A stretch of DNA of 64,000 nt from Apteryx mantelli. Lineage: Eukaryota; Chordata; Aves; Apterygiformes; Apterygidae. The stretch covers positions 84,686,007 to 84,750,006 of the forward strand of contig NC_089978.1 of the NCBI RefSeq assembly GCF_036417845.1. The letters are read 5' to 3'. Positions 12,958-28,800 of this stretch are shown here, piece by piece. The number at the start of each line of letters is the position of its first letter. Position 1 is the stretch's first letter. The translations under genes were made by a program, and so were the position numbers. The notes under the pieces are model-generated. The model was not told where the DNA came from. It was given only the letters and a program-made list of their open reading frames with translations, and did not search any database.

Positions 12958-14178
12958 TTTATTTAAGGTAAATATCTGGATCTTTATATATTATCTTGTT
13001 GCTTTTTTCATGGTATATTTTACAGTGATAATTTAGCAGTAAGCATACATTACAAAGAAATAATGACTGACTATACATTTAAAACACTTATTCACATGGT
13101 CATTTAAGTCATACAGACTATGCAAAATGTACTTTCTAGAACAGCTTAACACTTCCTTTGGAAATTACTTTTCACACATTTAAACAAAAGGTGCAAGAAA
13201 ATAGTTCCTATAATTTTGCTGGAAAAAGAAACAGACTATTTAAAAGATTGTAAAATGAATGAAAATATTAGATGCATGTTTGCTAAATTACTATTTTGGA
13301 ATGATGACAAGTTTTACAAAAGCGTCCCCAACCACAATTCATAATGGAATAGTAGCCAGATTGGCCAAATAATGCTTTTTGAAACCTCAACAAATGGAAT
13401 TTTATGGTAAAAATGAGTTTAAACATGTACACTAGCATTTTTTTCTACCTGTGAATTAGACTGAAAGTCAGGGGAAACAGAACTGTTTTGGTCTACTTTA
13501 TTCACTCATTTCACTGATACAACACTGCAGTTAGTTAAGTATGTATTGTACTAAACATCTGGTAATTTGCAATTTCAACCTTTGAACTTGCTGAAAGACT
13601 GAAGATAATGCTGCAGAGCTGTTGCTGATACTCTTCTCATTCCTTTATATTTAGCACTTTATATACATATATTACAATATTGATATAGATCTGATTTAAT
13701 ACCATGAGGGGTAAAATTATCCTGATGTTCTCCAGAGTAAGTTTTCTAGCTAAGGACTGTAAGTAGAAAGCTTTCTAACAAAATTAAGCATTTAGGCCAA
13801 AAAAAATCAAAAATTCCCTTTTGCTCATATTAAACACGAGTGAAAGATATCTTTTGTGTTTAGAACTGATTTCCTCCCACTCTCTATAAAGAGGTTTAAA
13901 TTTTGCATATGCATTGACACCCATATGTCTCAAAGCGTACCTACTCAGCCTGACATTTTTAAACTTAATTTTCATAAGATATAAATGGAAACTTCTAAGA
14001 TACATCTTTTAACTGGAGAAGCTAGGTTGTTTTTATTTGTATCAGCAAAAAAGCTTCTTCAGCATCCAATTTGTCAATCTTCAGAAAGATGAGTGTCAGA
14101 CATGCTGAGAACTAACCAAAAGCACTACAGTTCAGATAGAAAGATACGAAAAAGCACTCACTTAGGAAAGTTATTTAT
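12958..14178 (-). other. TRAPPC2: Probable TRAPPC2 3' UTR, end not resolved
   Basis: This is minus-strand sequence downstream of the TRAPPC2 stop, with no coding signal. TTTATT (AATAAA on the minus strand) occurs at 12958-12963, at 13497-13502 and near 14032, so several poly(A) sites are possible. The extent is an inference. Confidence 0.3.
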
Positions 14179-18258
<4,080 letters not shown>

Positions 18259-19159
18259 TCAAAATAATGTTCCTTATGAAAAAGATATACATGCTTTACT
18301 AGTGATGCTACATACAAACTCTTAATGCATCTCAAAGTGCTCCTAAACATCAGCCAACATACTTCCTATTCACATTTACTGTTGATTAAAAACACATAAT
18401 CATTTGCTTAGGTAGGCATATTTCTACTTTAAAAAAAAAAGAAAAAAATAACTGGAGAGCCTATCATCATCTGGAAGTGATTCTAATTACTATTACCTAA
18501 AGACTATTATTCTAGAAGTGGGGATGAGTCAATTTATCTACTGACAGCACTCCCAGTGACTTAGATGGTATTGATCACGCGAAATAATGTCGTAAATCAG
18601 TCTCTGAAAAATATCTTCCTCTTTTTCTTCCTGTGGGTCCTACATACCAGCAGTAAAAAGGGGAACGCATGGAGATGAAGACCTCCGCCGCTCTCTGTGC
18701 GTACACCGCCCTCCCTCGCACAGAGTAGGACAGGCCCCACCGCTACCCAACAGCAGCGACTCAAGGCGAGACGTCACAAGCTCTGAAGGGCAGTGACGCC
18801 GCGGCCCGGCCCCATCCCTAGCGACTCCAGAGTTACCCGGAGGAGAAGAAAAACCGCGCCAGGGATCTCGCCGCGCCACAACGTCCTGAGCGCCACCCAC
18901 GCCCTCGGGCCTACCGCAGCACCACTCGCTACTGCCGAGGGCTGTCGTCTCCAGGGGAAGGGCCGAGCTCCGCCGTGGCTGCCCACCCAACAGGCGGGGG
19001 AGCTAGGGAGGTTACCCTATACCCGCAGGCGGGCCGCCCCGGGCCCGGCCGCCTACCCCCAAGCGCGAGCTCTCCAACGGCTCCTAACAGCCGCCCGGAA
19101 ACGCTCTTCTCGGCCCGCGCGAGCATCCGGCGCGCCCCCGTGACGCTCCAACGCCGCGA

Positions 19160-19164
19160 CCAAT
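19160..19164 (+). promoter_or_regulatory. CCAAT box
   Basis: CGACCAATGCC lies 49 bases before the first CGCG palindrome, a usual arrangement for NF-Y in TATA-less promoters. The assignment is from motif and position only. Confidence 0.35.
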
Positions 19165-19208
19165 GCCGGCGTAGCTCAGTGGCCGGCCGGGGAGCGGCGG
19201 CTGCCTGC

Positions 19209-19218
19209 TCTCGCGAGA
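19209..19218. promoter_or_regulatory. CGCG element TCTCGCGAGA, copy 1
   Basis: This is a perfect 10-bp palindrome, the known core motif of many CpG-island promoters, linked to BANP and ZBTB33 (Kaiso). It lies between the two divergent genes. Confidence 0.7.
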
Positions 19219-19265
19219 ACTGCCGCGGGGCGCCCCGCAATGGCGGGGCAGCGGCCGTTGCCGAC

Positions 19266-19275
19266 TCTCGCGAGA
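19266..19275. promoter_or_regulatory. CGCG element TCTCGCGAGA, copy 2
   Basis: This is a second perfect copy, 57 bases after the first. An ATGGCGG YY1-like core sits between them at 19240. Two copies this close are unlikely by chance even in GC-rich DNA. Confidence 0.7.
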
Positions 19276-19735
19276 GCCGCCACCGCCGCCGGGCGCCCCG
19301 TGACGGCTGAGTCGCGGGCAGGTGGCGGGGTCCGCTCGGGGGGCGGCGGTGGGTCCCCCGGCAGGGTCCCCGGTGAAATCCCCGCCCCGCCCCGGCGCCG
19401 AGGACGGCCTGGGCCCTGCCCGCCTCAGAGCGCTGCGGGAACACAGCGCCGTTCCCCGGCCTTGGTCCCAGAGGCGGGGGAGGCGGCACCTCGCCGCCTG
19501 AGAGCCGCCCTGGGCCCCGGCCTGGCCCTGGCGGCTCGGGCCGTTCGCCCCCGGGAAGCCCCCCCGGCCCCCCAGGTGCCCCGCGCGGCCGGCGGGTGGA
19601 GGTGCAGGGAAGCTGCTGCCGGCAACGCCGCGGGCTGCGGGAGGGGCGGTGGGGGGCTCTCGGGTGCTCGCCATCGCGCTGCTGGTGGGTTGAGCTCAGG
19701 GTCAGTAAATTTTTTTTCTGGTGCCATAGGGCAGG

Positions 19736-19831
19736 ATGTCCTCGGCGCAACGGGAGGCATTGTCCCAAGATGAGCTCCGAAAAAGGCTCTATCAGACTTT
19801 TAAGAACCGAGGTGTATTGGACACACTTAAG
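19736..19831 (+). CDS. OFD1: OFD1 exon 2 (residues 1-32)
   Basis: A polypyrimidine tract and GGGCAG precede ATG at 19736, with the exon from 19735. It ends CTTAAG|GTGTGT, phase 0. Residues [20 protein letters not shown] match the vertebrate OFD1 N terminus. The eight residues before them differ from the mammalian start. An upstream ATG at 19240 in a candidate exon 1 would not splice in frame. Confidence 0.9.
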
Positions 19832-22800
19832 GTGTGTGTTTTGTTTTCAGCGGGTGCTATCTATGACTCACTGCGCTATCTAACATTGAAAGTAGTTAGT
19901 GAAACTCATGATGAATAAATGTGTTTCCCACTCTCCCCACATGTATTATTATTGGTGTAGTGTAATCCATATTCAGCTTTTCTGCCAGAATTTTTTTTTT
20001 TCATACACAGAAGTGCTTTTCATTGTGGGTTGGTCTCATAGTCTTTGCCAGGAAGGTTAATAGTTTTTATAAGGCCTTTGAAGTTTCCCTGTTTGTGAAG
20101 AATGTCAAGTAGGAAGGAGAGGAATAGATGCGCATACAGGTTGGAAAGGACCTCCTGTTTGTTACCATAAATTTTTTTTAGCTCCTACTTTTTATGTCAA
20201 ATTCATTAAAGGGGGAAAAAATCACGAGCTGTTCTTTAAGAATACCACTGTTAATCTTACAGCCAAAAATTCCTCAGGACTACTTGTTTTCTCCCTTAGT
20301 GATGCCATACCAAACTTGCAGTGCTTGAACCATTCCTCATCTTGTTCAGTTTAACTAAGTCTGTCAGGTGACTGGCTATTCACATCCATTTTTCAGCTTC
20401 ATTTTCCTTGTCTAGAGGGTTATTCATCTTAATAAATATTTTATTGCTTTGCTGAGCTGAAGAACTAATGAAGTTGGGTTTCTTATGGATTCCTGCAAAC
20501 ACGCTTGCATCTTCCAGTGAGAATACTTTCAACTTCCCAATGGTCTTTTCTGACTATCTCTGCTGTTAGGAAACAGTGCGTGCCTTGGTTGATCTGGAGC
20601 TACATGTGTGCTGAATGGCCGAGTGTTACCTCCTGTCAAAAAGAGTAATTGTATAACAACTGATTTTTGCCCCCCTTTGCCTTAGTAGGGACAAAGATTT
20701 AGCCCTCTGTTTTCCGCCTGTGCTTTGTCACAAGACGTGTAAGAGGTTGCTAGTCTCAGCTTATTTTTGAGACAACCTTACCTCTGTGAAAGTTAGTTGA
20801 AATTGGACAAGTGCAGAAGTTATTGAGGGCACTGATTATAACCTTCTGTTGGGTGTCTGCATTTCTCTCTGTTATCAGCCTTATTTCTATAAAAAGCCAT
20901 ACTAACATATCAGGGTATTCTGATATGATTTAGCTGTGGTAAGTTTTGGTAAGTGTTATGTGTTTCATCCCATTTTTGGTAGAACACTGTTTCTCTAATC
21001 AACTTTAGAAACTTTGTCACTGTTGCACAGCTGCTGTTGACAACTTAAAACACTAATTATTTCTGTCACAATTTTATAGTACACTATAAACAACTGTATA
21101 ATTACAGAATGAAATATATTATTTCTTCATCTTACAGTTTTTCCTTTCTGACTTCAGGTTACTTCTTTTTCTATCATAACACACATCATTACATTGCATT
21201 TGTTAATGAGTATTCATTTGCATGATTATTAGTACCTGTAGGCATTTTTTGATTAGTACACTTTTGCTTCCCTGCAGAATAACTGATGATATTAAAAACA
21301 TTGTATTTCCTGTTTTACCATCTACTTTCAATAGGGAATTAGCAGCTTCTTGGTTTAAGACTTAGAAGAGGACTTGTGAGTTTTTCAAGCATACCTGAAA
21401 CTGAAGCCACATTAGGTGAGCTTCACTTGATACAGAGAGAAGGAGAACAGGAAAGCAGTAATCTAAAAATGAAGCTGGGGGGCGGGGGGGTACTGGCATG
21501 GTATTCATGTGAGTTTTTTGACAGAAAACAATATTTTTTCTCAGTCCTATATTTTGAGGGAAAGTCAAACATCACTGTAACACCATTAGCGAGTGTTGAA
21601 GAAAGCCATGGTGTCCTGAGCAGTCCAAATTTTGCCAAAATTAGTCTGCCCCACTTTCTGTAACATAGGTTGTAATACAGCTGATACAAATACAATGAGA
21701 CTCTCATGGTCTTTGAAAAATAAAAACTCTCATTTTCTCTGTTTACCTATTGTTAAAATTTCTTTTCTGTACCAGACACAGCTCCGAAACCAGCTAATCC
21801 AAGAACTAATGCACCCGATTTTAAGTGGAGAACTTCAGCCACAGACTGTTGCAAGTGATGATGGCTCACTTTTGATCACAGCTTCCAACAGTTTGGTGGC
21901 AGATCATCTGCAGAGATGTGGCTATGAGTATTCACTTTCTGTTTTCTTTCCAGAAAGTGGATTAGAGAAGAAGAAGGTAAGCTCAGTAATTTACATCTTT
22001 TAAGACTTTCGGGAGCTTTGCAAATATTAATCTTTCAGCATAATTGGAAAATACCCTTTTGTGACAGTGCAGCTTCTGACCAGGGCTATTTTCACAAATA
22101 CTTTTAAACTGGCAATAAGCTAATGATACTGTTCTGGAAAGACAAGGAGCCTCTTGAAGTCACACTTGCTTCAACCACAACCACAGTCTGCCATGACCAT
22201 TTTTTTGCTATGTGGCAGACGACTTGAACTGATCCTGATTAAAGTTAGCTTCTTTTTCTGGCCCAGTCAATTGTCTGAAGGTGTGGTTCACAATCAGTTT
22301 AAGCTGTTCTAACTACAGGCTGTGGCTGGAAAGAGCAGTCCTTGCCCTTTCTTTGTTTCCCCTCTGATTTCTTTGTAATGTGGTGAAGATGTTTCTAAGT
22401 GAAAATTAATCTTTTGAACTGCAGAGTGGTTAGTTGTCATTTGGATTAGTGAGCTGATCTGCTCTATATAATGTAGGTAGAAATGATGCAAGGAAAGCAG
22501 CAAGAGCACGTGTCCAGGTTGAGGAGAAAATAGAACCATCTCTTCACAGCTTCAGTCAGTCACAAGACTGTACACTGACTGCCAGATATCTTAGATAAAG
22601 GAGATAGTAAACATGCTACTAGGACAGCAAGCCTCTGAAAGTGGTTTTACAAGGTGATAAATAGATCTTTCTCAAATGGAAAACATTATTCTATAACACT
22701 GTAAAATAGTGGCTGTTACATATTTGAAATATTTTAAAGATAGTTAACCTTCTCTAATTGATCTTTTTTTTTCTTTCTTTTCCCCCCAAAGCTGTTGACT

Positions 22801-25800
22801 ATGCAAGATCTTCTTCAATTAATCAGGATCAATCCAAAATCCAGCCTTTACAAATCATTGGTAAAATGATTTTGATTCAAAAAATACACTTGAATTACAG
22901 TTGTGATGAAATAGGCTGGATAAAACACCATCTTTTATTTCTTACAGACTTTGAGAACTCAGAAGGAAAATAAAAAAGGTATATGATGTTTATACATGAT
23001 GTACACAATGATAGTCATGTCAGCTTCATTTTAATTAAGATATGAGCAATAAAAACTTAAATTCCTTGAGTATACATTGGTATGGAATAATTTGGATATA
23101 ATAGGATTTTTTAAAGAAACTTGCGGTACATCAGGATAGTAAACATTGTATTTCAGGATGATGCAACTCATATTTGTGGTGTGGATGAAGTGTTAATATT
23201 CACCTACAAACTAAAATAAATGACTTAAAAGTATGAAAAAAATCTGTAATCAGGTATTAAATCTAATGCTCTTTGGAAGCTTTTCACTCTAATGTTGGCG
23301 AGTTCAGGTTTTGGTTTATTTATAACTAACTGTGTTAGGCTGCATAGAGTACTTCAATACATAGCTAAAGATTTAGTTGATTTTTCATTGTTTTTTGTAA
23401 GAAATAGGTATCATGTCCGTATGATGAAAGTTAACTAGATTATACAGCCTGAAGTGGCTTGATCTTTAAAAACTTGTTTCTCTTGTTGCATAATATCCTC
23501 ATACTTAAAGTAGTAATAATTTGCTCTGTCAAATAAGCCTGGAAATCAAAGAGAGACGTATGAAAGGAAAAGTAGCAAAAAGAAAATTTTTATATAAAGA
23601 GATGGACCAGAACATGCTTACAATAAAAATCTTAATAGTTTACTAGCATTGATTTTATCTAATTTTCACTGGATTCCTTCAGGAAATTGGATGAGTTTTC
23701 TTTGTTTAGTGAATATTATTATTTTTTTAGTTATATGCTTGAAAATTCAATTTAGTATGAAATCAGAAGTAACTAATATGTTGGATCTTGAAAGGTTTTC
23801 TTATGCAGATCTTAATCGAACTGATCGAGCATCATCTAAGTAAGGAAAGTCATGACACAGAAACTCAGACAAGCTTAATGCCTCCTTACAGGGAATCTCT
23901 TGGTAAGTGCAACCTTTGCAGGCAAGGGTCCCCAAATATTTTCGTATTGGACAAATGGTATGGATGAATAAATTGGATGAATGATGTTTATTCATCATTT
24001 ATTCATGTGCAACCTAAAGTAATAATCAAGGTTATGCCTATCACTAATACATTCTTTTCTCATGTGCCTCCTCCTGTGGATGTGTTATGTGGCCTAGAGC
24101 TGAGAAATGCTGTTTCTATGCTGCCGTGGCTGTTGTACTATGCGGATCTTTCTGTGATGGTCCTCTTCATGTACACTAAGGAACTTTATACAGAGAGACA
24201 ATTCCCTACAATCTTTGGTAGCATGACTGCGGTGACTAATTTATTTTTAAATGATGGATTTTTATAGCTGAGAAGCTTCAGCTGATTGATGAACAGTTTG
24301 CAGACTCTTATCCCCAGCATCAGAAATACGAATCTTTGGATGTAAAACTTCATGAATATAGAAAAGAAATAGAGAAGCAGCTTCAAGCAGAAATGTCTCA
24401 AAAGGTATAATTCCAGTCATCAAATTTGAGCGAGAAATTTGTTAATTTTGACTTTGCAACTTAAACTTTTAATATTTATAAAAACTGGAATGAAATGGTC
24501 TAATAGTAATTTATAATAAATAGAAAAGGCTAAGTTGATCCAATATCAATTGTTAATTTGATGATGCATTTGTATATTTTCCATTCCCCTTTTTTGTTAG
24601 ATGTATACAGATTCTTCAGCTTTTTATTATGATGTTAATTTGGAAACATATATCTTATTTTAATTTTTTTTTCCTTCTTAATTTGGTAAATTTTATTTGT
24701 CCTTTGATTTTCTTTGTTTTGTTTTATGGAGAAAACTTTACTCTGCTTAGTCATAATATTTCTTTTCTTCCCAGTAAGATTTTGAAGCTTGAATTTCAGT
24801 ATAATGCATAGCGACCAAGAAAAGCTAATTGCAGCTGTATAGTTTGATTGTTAGAAGCTGAGTTAGTTTTTGATACTGGTTAGAATCTGCATACTATTTC
24901 AAAACATTGAAGAGAAACTTTAAAATCACAACAGCCACAATATTTTTAATTATTTGTGGTTTTCTTCTTACTATAATTAGAGCTCTTTTGGAGGCTTTTC
25001 CTGCACTTCGGGAGTAATAGAGGGTCTTTTTTTGCTGCGTAATCCATCCCTAGTCCCTGAGTTTGAAAAATGGAACAGAAAGAATGTACTGCAGTTCTCT
25101 TAAATATGTTTTTTTTCCATGATTTTCTGTCAAGGTGAACTTTTTTTTTTTTTTTTTAATTCTGTGCTAGAAAGATTTACTCACTGGTTATTAATTGGAA
25201 TATTTAGGCACACTTATAAAGGCACTCATATGCATATAAATTGTTTGAAGAGATCAGTTTAGCCGTATTTATTGGGATAGACGAATAAAAGGATGGAGAA
25301 TTAAATCTAAAACCAATTCATTTGATCTCATTCTTCATTCATTCTTCATTCCCCAGCAGGCACTGTCTTATTAGTATGCAAAACATGTTAATGTGTGTGT
25401 CATTTAGTTTTTCTCAGTTTAAGTAAAGCAGTTGCAACAAAGGAGGCTGGGATCTTAATTCAATTTAAAAGTGATTTTTATCTATTTAACTTTACATAGA
25501 TTATTTAGCAGTGTGAAGTAAATTAGTATAAGCAACTTCTAATCCACATTGGGTATGTACAATAGAGGCTGTACTGTCTCACTGTTTTTTTTTTTAACTT
25601 TCCCATAAAATTTATGCCCACAGACCCAAATTCCTTGATCAGATATCTCTACTGTGCTTTTTTTGCCTCTCTTAACTTCCTTGTTTTCTCCAGTCTCACA
25701 ATTTTTCTGTAATTCTTTTTATTCTTTTGCTCATTGTTTCTCCTATTCTTTTTTTCTATTGTATGCATGCTTTCTATTTTCTTCCAGATTTTTATTATAA

Positions 25801-28800
25801 TTCTTTATTTGTCTTGCATATATTGCACATAATGCTTTGTATGAAGGCATGTTCCCTGCAACTCTTCTGTGTATTTGCAGGATACAGACTTTCCTATTGG
25901 TATGCCTTCGCTTTTTTAAGCTTTCTACGAATCTGTGACTCAGGACTTCCATTTCTGTAACTTGGTTTATGCGGAGACACATGAGCTATGCTTTTTTGTG
26001 TCCCAATGAAATTCTGGTGTTCCTGAGTGATTCAGGATGGGTCTGCTTCTGCCACTCATTGCATCGCCAGTCAAAACCAGCTCTTTAGGGAAGAGGCAAA
26101 AATAGAGACCCTGTCAAAGGAGGAATTAAAGAATGTGGCTTCTCCCTAATTTCAATTAGGATAACTCCTGTAGTGTGTTTTACTTCATAGGCCTGTAAAG
26201 TAAAGTAAAATTCATATTGTCTGAGGAGAGATTGTCTGTCCATTTGAAGATGGACCTATTTAAATTTCTCTTTCTCCTTTATGTAAAAGCTAGAGCATTT
26301 TAAAGAAGTTGAAATAGCAAAGATTAAAATGGAGGAGAAAGTGCAAACCCAAAAACAAATCTCTGAGCTACGGCGTGAGTTTGAAAGGACACATCAAGCC
26401 AAGTCTGAAGCCCTGATTTCTCGTGAAAAGAATGCTGTTGAGAGGCTTCAAAAACAACAAGAGGTAAAGTTCTATATATATTTTAATGTAGTACAGAATG
26501 ATTCAGTGAGTTGATTAAACTGTTCCTTGATCTTTGGGAGATCCACATTCAGATCTTGCTTGGCTTATTAGTGAAAACTTTGAATTTATTTTTGTTCTCA
26601 TAAATAGGGAAATGTCATTAGCAGCTACACAGGTGCATATGGATAAATATTTAAGTAGAGCATGCTGGAATAGGAACAGTTCTGCAAGCTAGGATTGAAA
26701 TGTAATGTGTACTTTTTAATCTATTTTAATAGCATTTCTGAATTCGGACCACTGAAGATTATGTAATAGGAAGTTGATTTGATTGTTCACTTTTGTTTGA
26801 TTCCAAAACACAGCGTTTAGTTGAAGTAGAATTCTTCCTATTAATTGAAAGAATTTATAAACTAAATGGAATATATAGTCTGCATGGTGTGGATATACCA
26901 TTGCTGTATGTCATAATATGTTTAATATTTTCAGTAGCTGTTCTCTTTGCTGCAAGCTGTCATCTTGTTTCTTTTCTTTGAACACTCTGTGTTGATGAGT
27001 TACTCCTTTGGGCTGGCCGTTAACACTTGGTGTTTTGCCAGAGTAGTAAGCATTAATGCAGCACACAACAAATTTTATATAGTCTATAAATTGCTTCTCA
27101 CAGACTCTATGACTTTCAGTTTTGGTAGAATACTTTGCTTGCTGTTGCCTATTTACCTAGCATCCCCCCACTGTCTGCAGTAGACCTTCCTATATAACTA
27201 ATTTAGTCATCCACAAATGTTACCACTTTCCTGCTCATGTGTGTCCCCCCCCCCTTCAGAGCATGTGATGTTCATTAATGAAACAGTCATATAGGTCTCT
27301 AAGCGCTCTGCTATTGACCTCCTTCCATTCCGAAAATTAAACATTTTATCACTTCTCTATGAATTTCTTTCATGGTTATGTCCTTAGAAGCTTCCAGGAT
27401 AACTGCCTATTTTATGCTATCAGTCCTCTTTAGGCATGAAATTAATTCAGTAATTCAAAAAAATACATGGATCAGCATATCTGTCAAGTGTTATGTATGG
27501 ATATTTGGTTGCTCTTGTCAGCTTCTGCACCTTCATTTACCTGGAGAGTCTTTTAACAGAGACCAGCAGCTCTACTGAGTTAAAGTATATTTTTATTAAA
27601 GGTAAAAGGTCATTTAACCCTCTACTAAGATGATTTTATGCCCAGGAAATCCAGCTTGACAAATCTATTCTTTGCACAGGGAATAGCAGATAATTCTTTC
27701 AACACATGCACATGACTTGCAGACTTGATAGGAGCACCTGTAGGGCAAAATCATCATTTTTTTTTTCTTATGCACTTAGTCCTTCTTTGGTGAGAAATAA
27801 TACCTTGTATGCCTAAGAACAATAGAAGCTCTTTTTTCTGTAGGTAAGAAGATATGTGACTTCTGGTATTAACATGTTCATCACTTGGATTCCTTTAACA
27901 GTTTATTTAATTTGTATAAGTTAAATTGTGAAAGTAAAGAGACTGCTGGCTGAATCAGCCTTTTGGTTTCAAATCATGTTTAATCAGGGATTTTGGCATT
28001 TCTTTTTTCACTGTTGTCTTTTTGAAGAACATAAAAAAAATTGTTTATTAAAAAAGAGATGTTTGAACAAGTTTATTCTGTAAATAATTAAAAAATCTTT
28101 TATGTAAATTTAAACCTGTGCAGTTTCTTAAAAGAAAAGTGTTTACGGATAGCCAGTAATATCTCCTTCCAAGGCATTTTTACTCAGAATAACATTAGGA
28201 TAAGGGAAATAAAAAGATAATTACATTAGATTCTGCATGTCACTTCAAATTGTGAATATTAATTGGAATAAGACCAATTCCTGGAGAAGTTCCTTGAAAG
28301 TTTCAACATGTTAAACAGCAAATACTCTATAAAATGTGAAGTGAAACTAAAGATAATATTTTCTCATTCAGATTGAAGCAAAGGAAGTATATGCTCAGAG
28401 ACAAACTCTACTGAAAGATATCGAAGTCATAAGAACCAGAGAGGCAGAACTGAAGCAAAGAATTGAGGCATTTGAAGTGTGAGTTACTGATGGGCGTATG
28501 CAATACTAAATGTTGTTCTTTGTTTCTGGAAAGCATGTTTTAAGATGCTGTTGCTGTTATGAAGTTGAAAGAGATTTTTATCTATCCCAAGAGTTGTGTA
28601 TGTGTTTTGAGCAGTATTGTATATCTGCCTTTCTTAGCAGGGACACCCCATACAGAGAGAAGCTTTTGTTTTTTTCCTCTCATCCAACCAAAATAGGGTG
28701 GCATCGCTTCAGAGGCAAGGAACCAGATGTTTGCTTTGCAGTTCAGGGAGAAGGGAACATTATGTAATTGTAACACTGAGGCATGTAATCCTGCTTTTCC

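Larger units (their letters stand above)
18640..19734. promoter_or_regulatory. CpG-rich bidirectional promoter of TRAPPC2 and OFD1
   Basis: GC and CpG content rises sharply over this kilobase compared with both flanks. The two genes start here in opposite directions, with ATGs at 18255 (-) and 19736 (+). The block holds two TCTCGCGAGA palindromes (19209 and 19266), CCAAT at 19160-19164, TGACG half-sites and an ATGGCGG YY1-like core at 19240. Long open frames on both strands are a by-product of GC-rich, stop-poor sequence. A possible OFD1 exon 1 ends at 19321 (GCAG|GTGGCG). No TATA box was seen. Confidence 0.75.

Noticed and set aside
19167..19182. GTAGCTCAGTGG, which resembles a tRNA D-arm/A box
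   Set aside because: No B box or acceptor stem follows in the next 80 bases, so this is a chance match in the promoter.
18640..19773. Several long open frames on both strands (up to 279 codons)
   Set aside because: They fall in the CpG island, where stop codons are rare. They overlap one another, are Arg/Pro/Gly/Ala-rich and show no domain.
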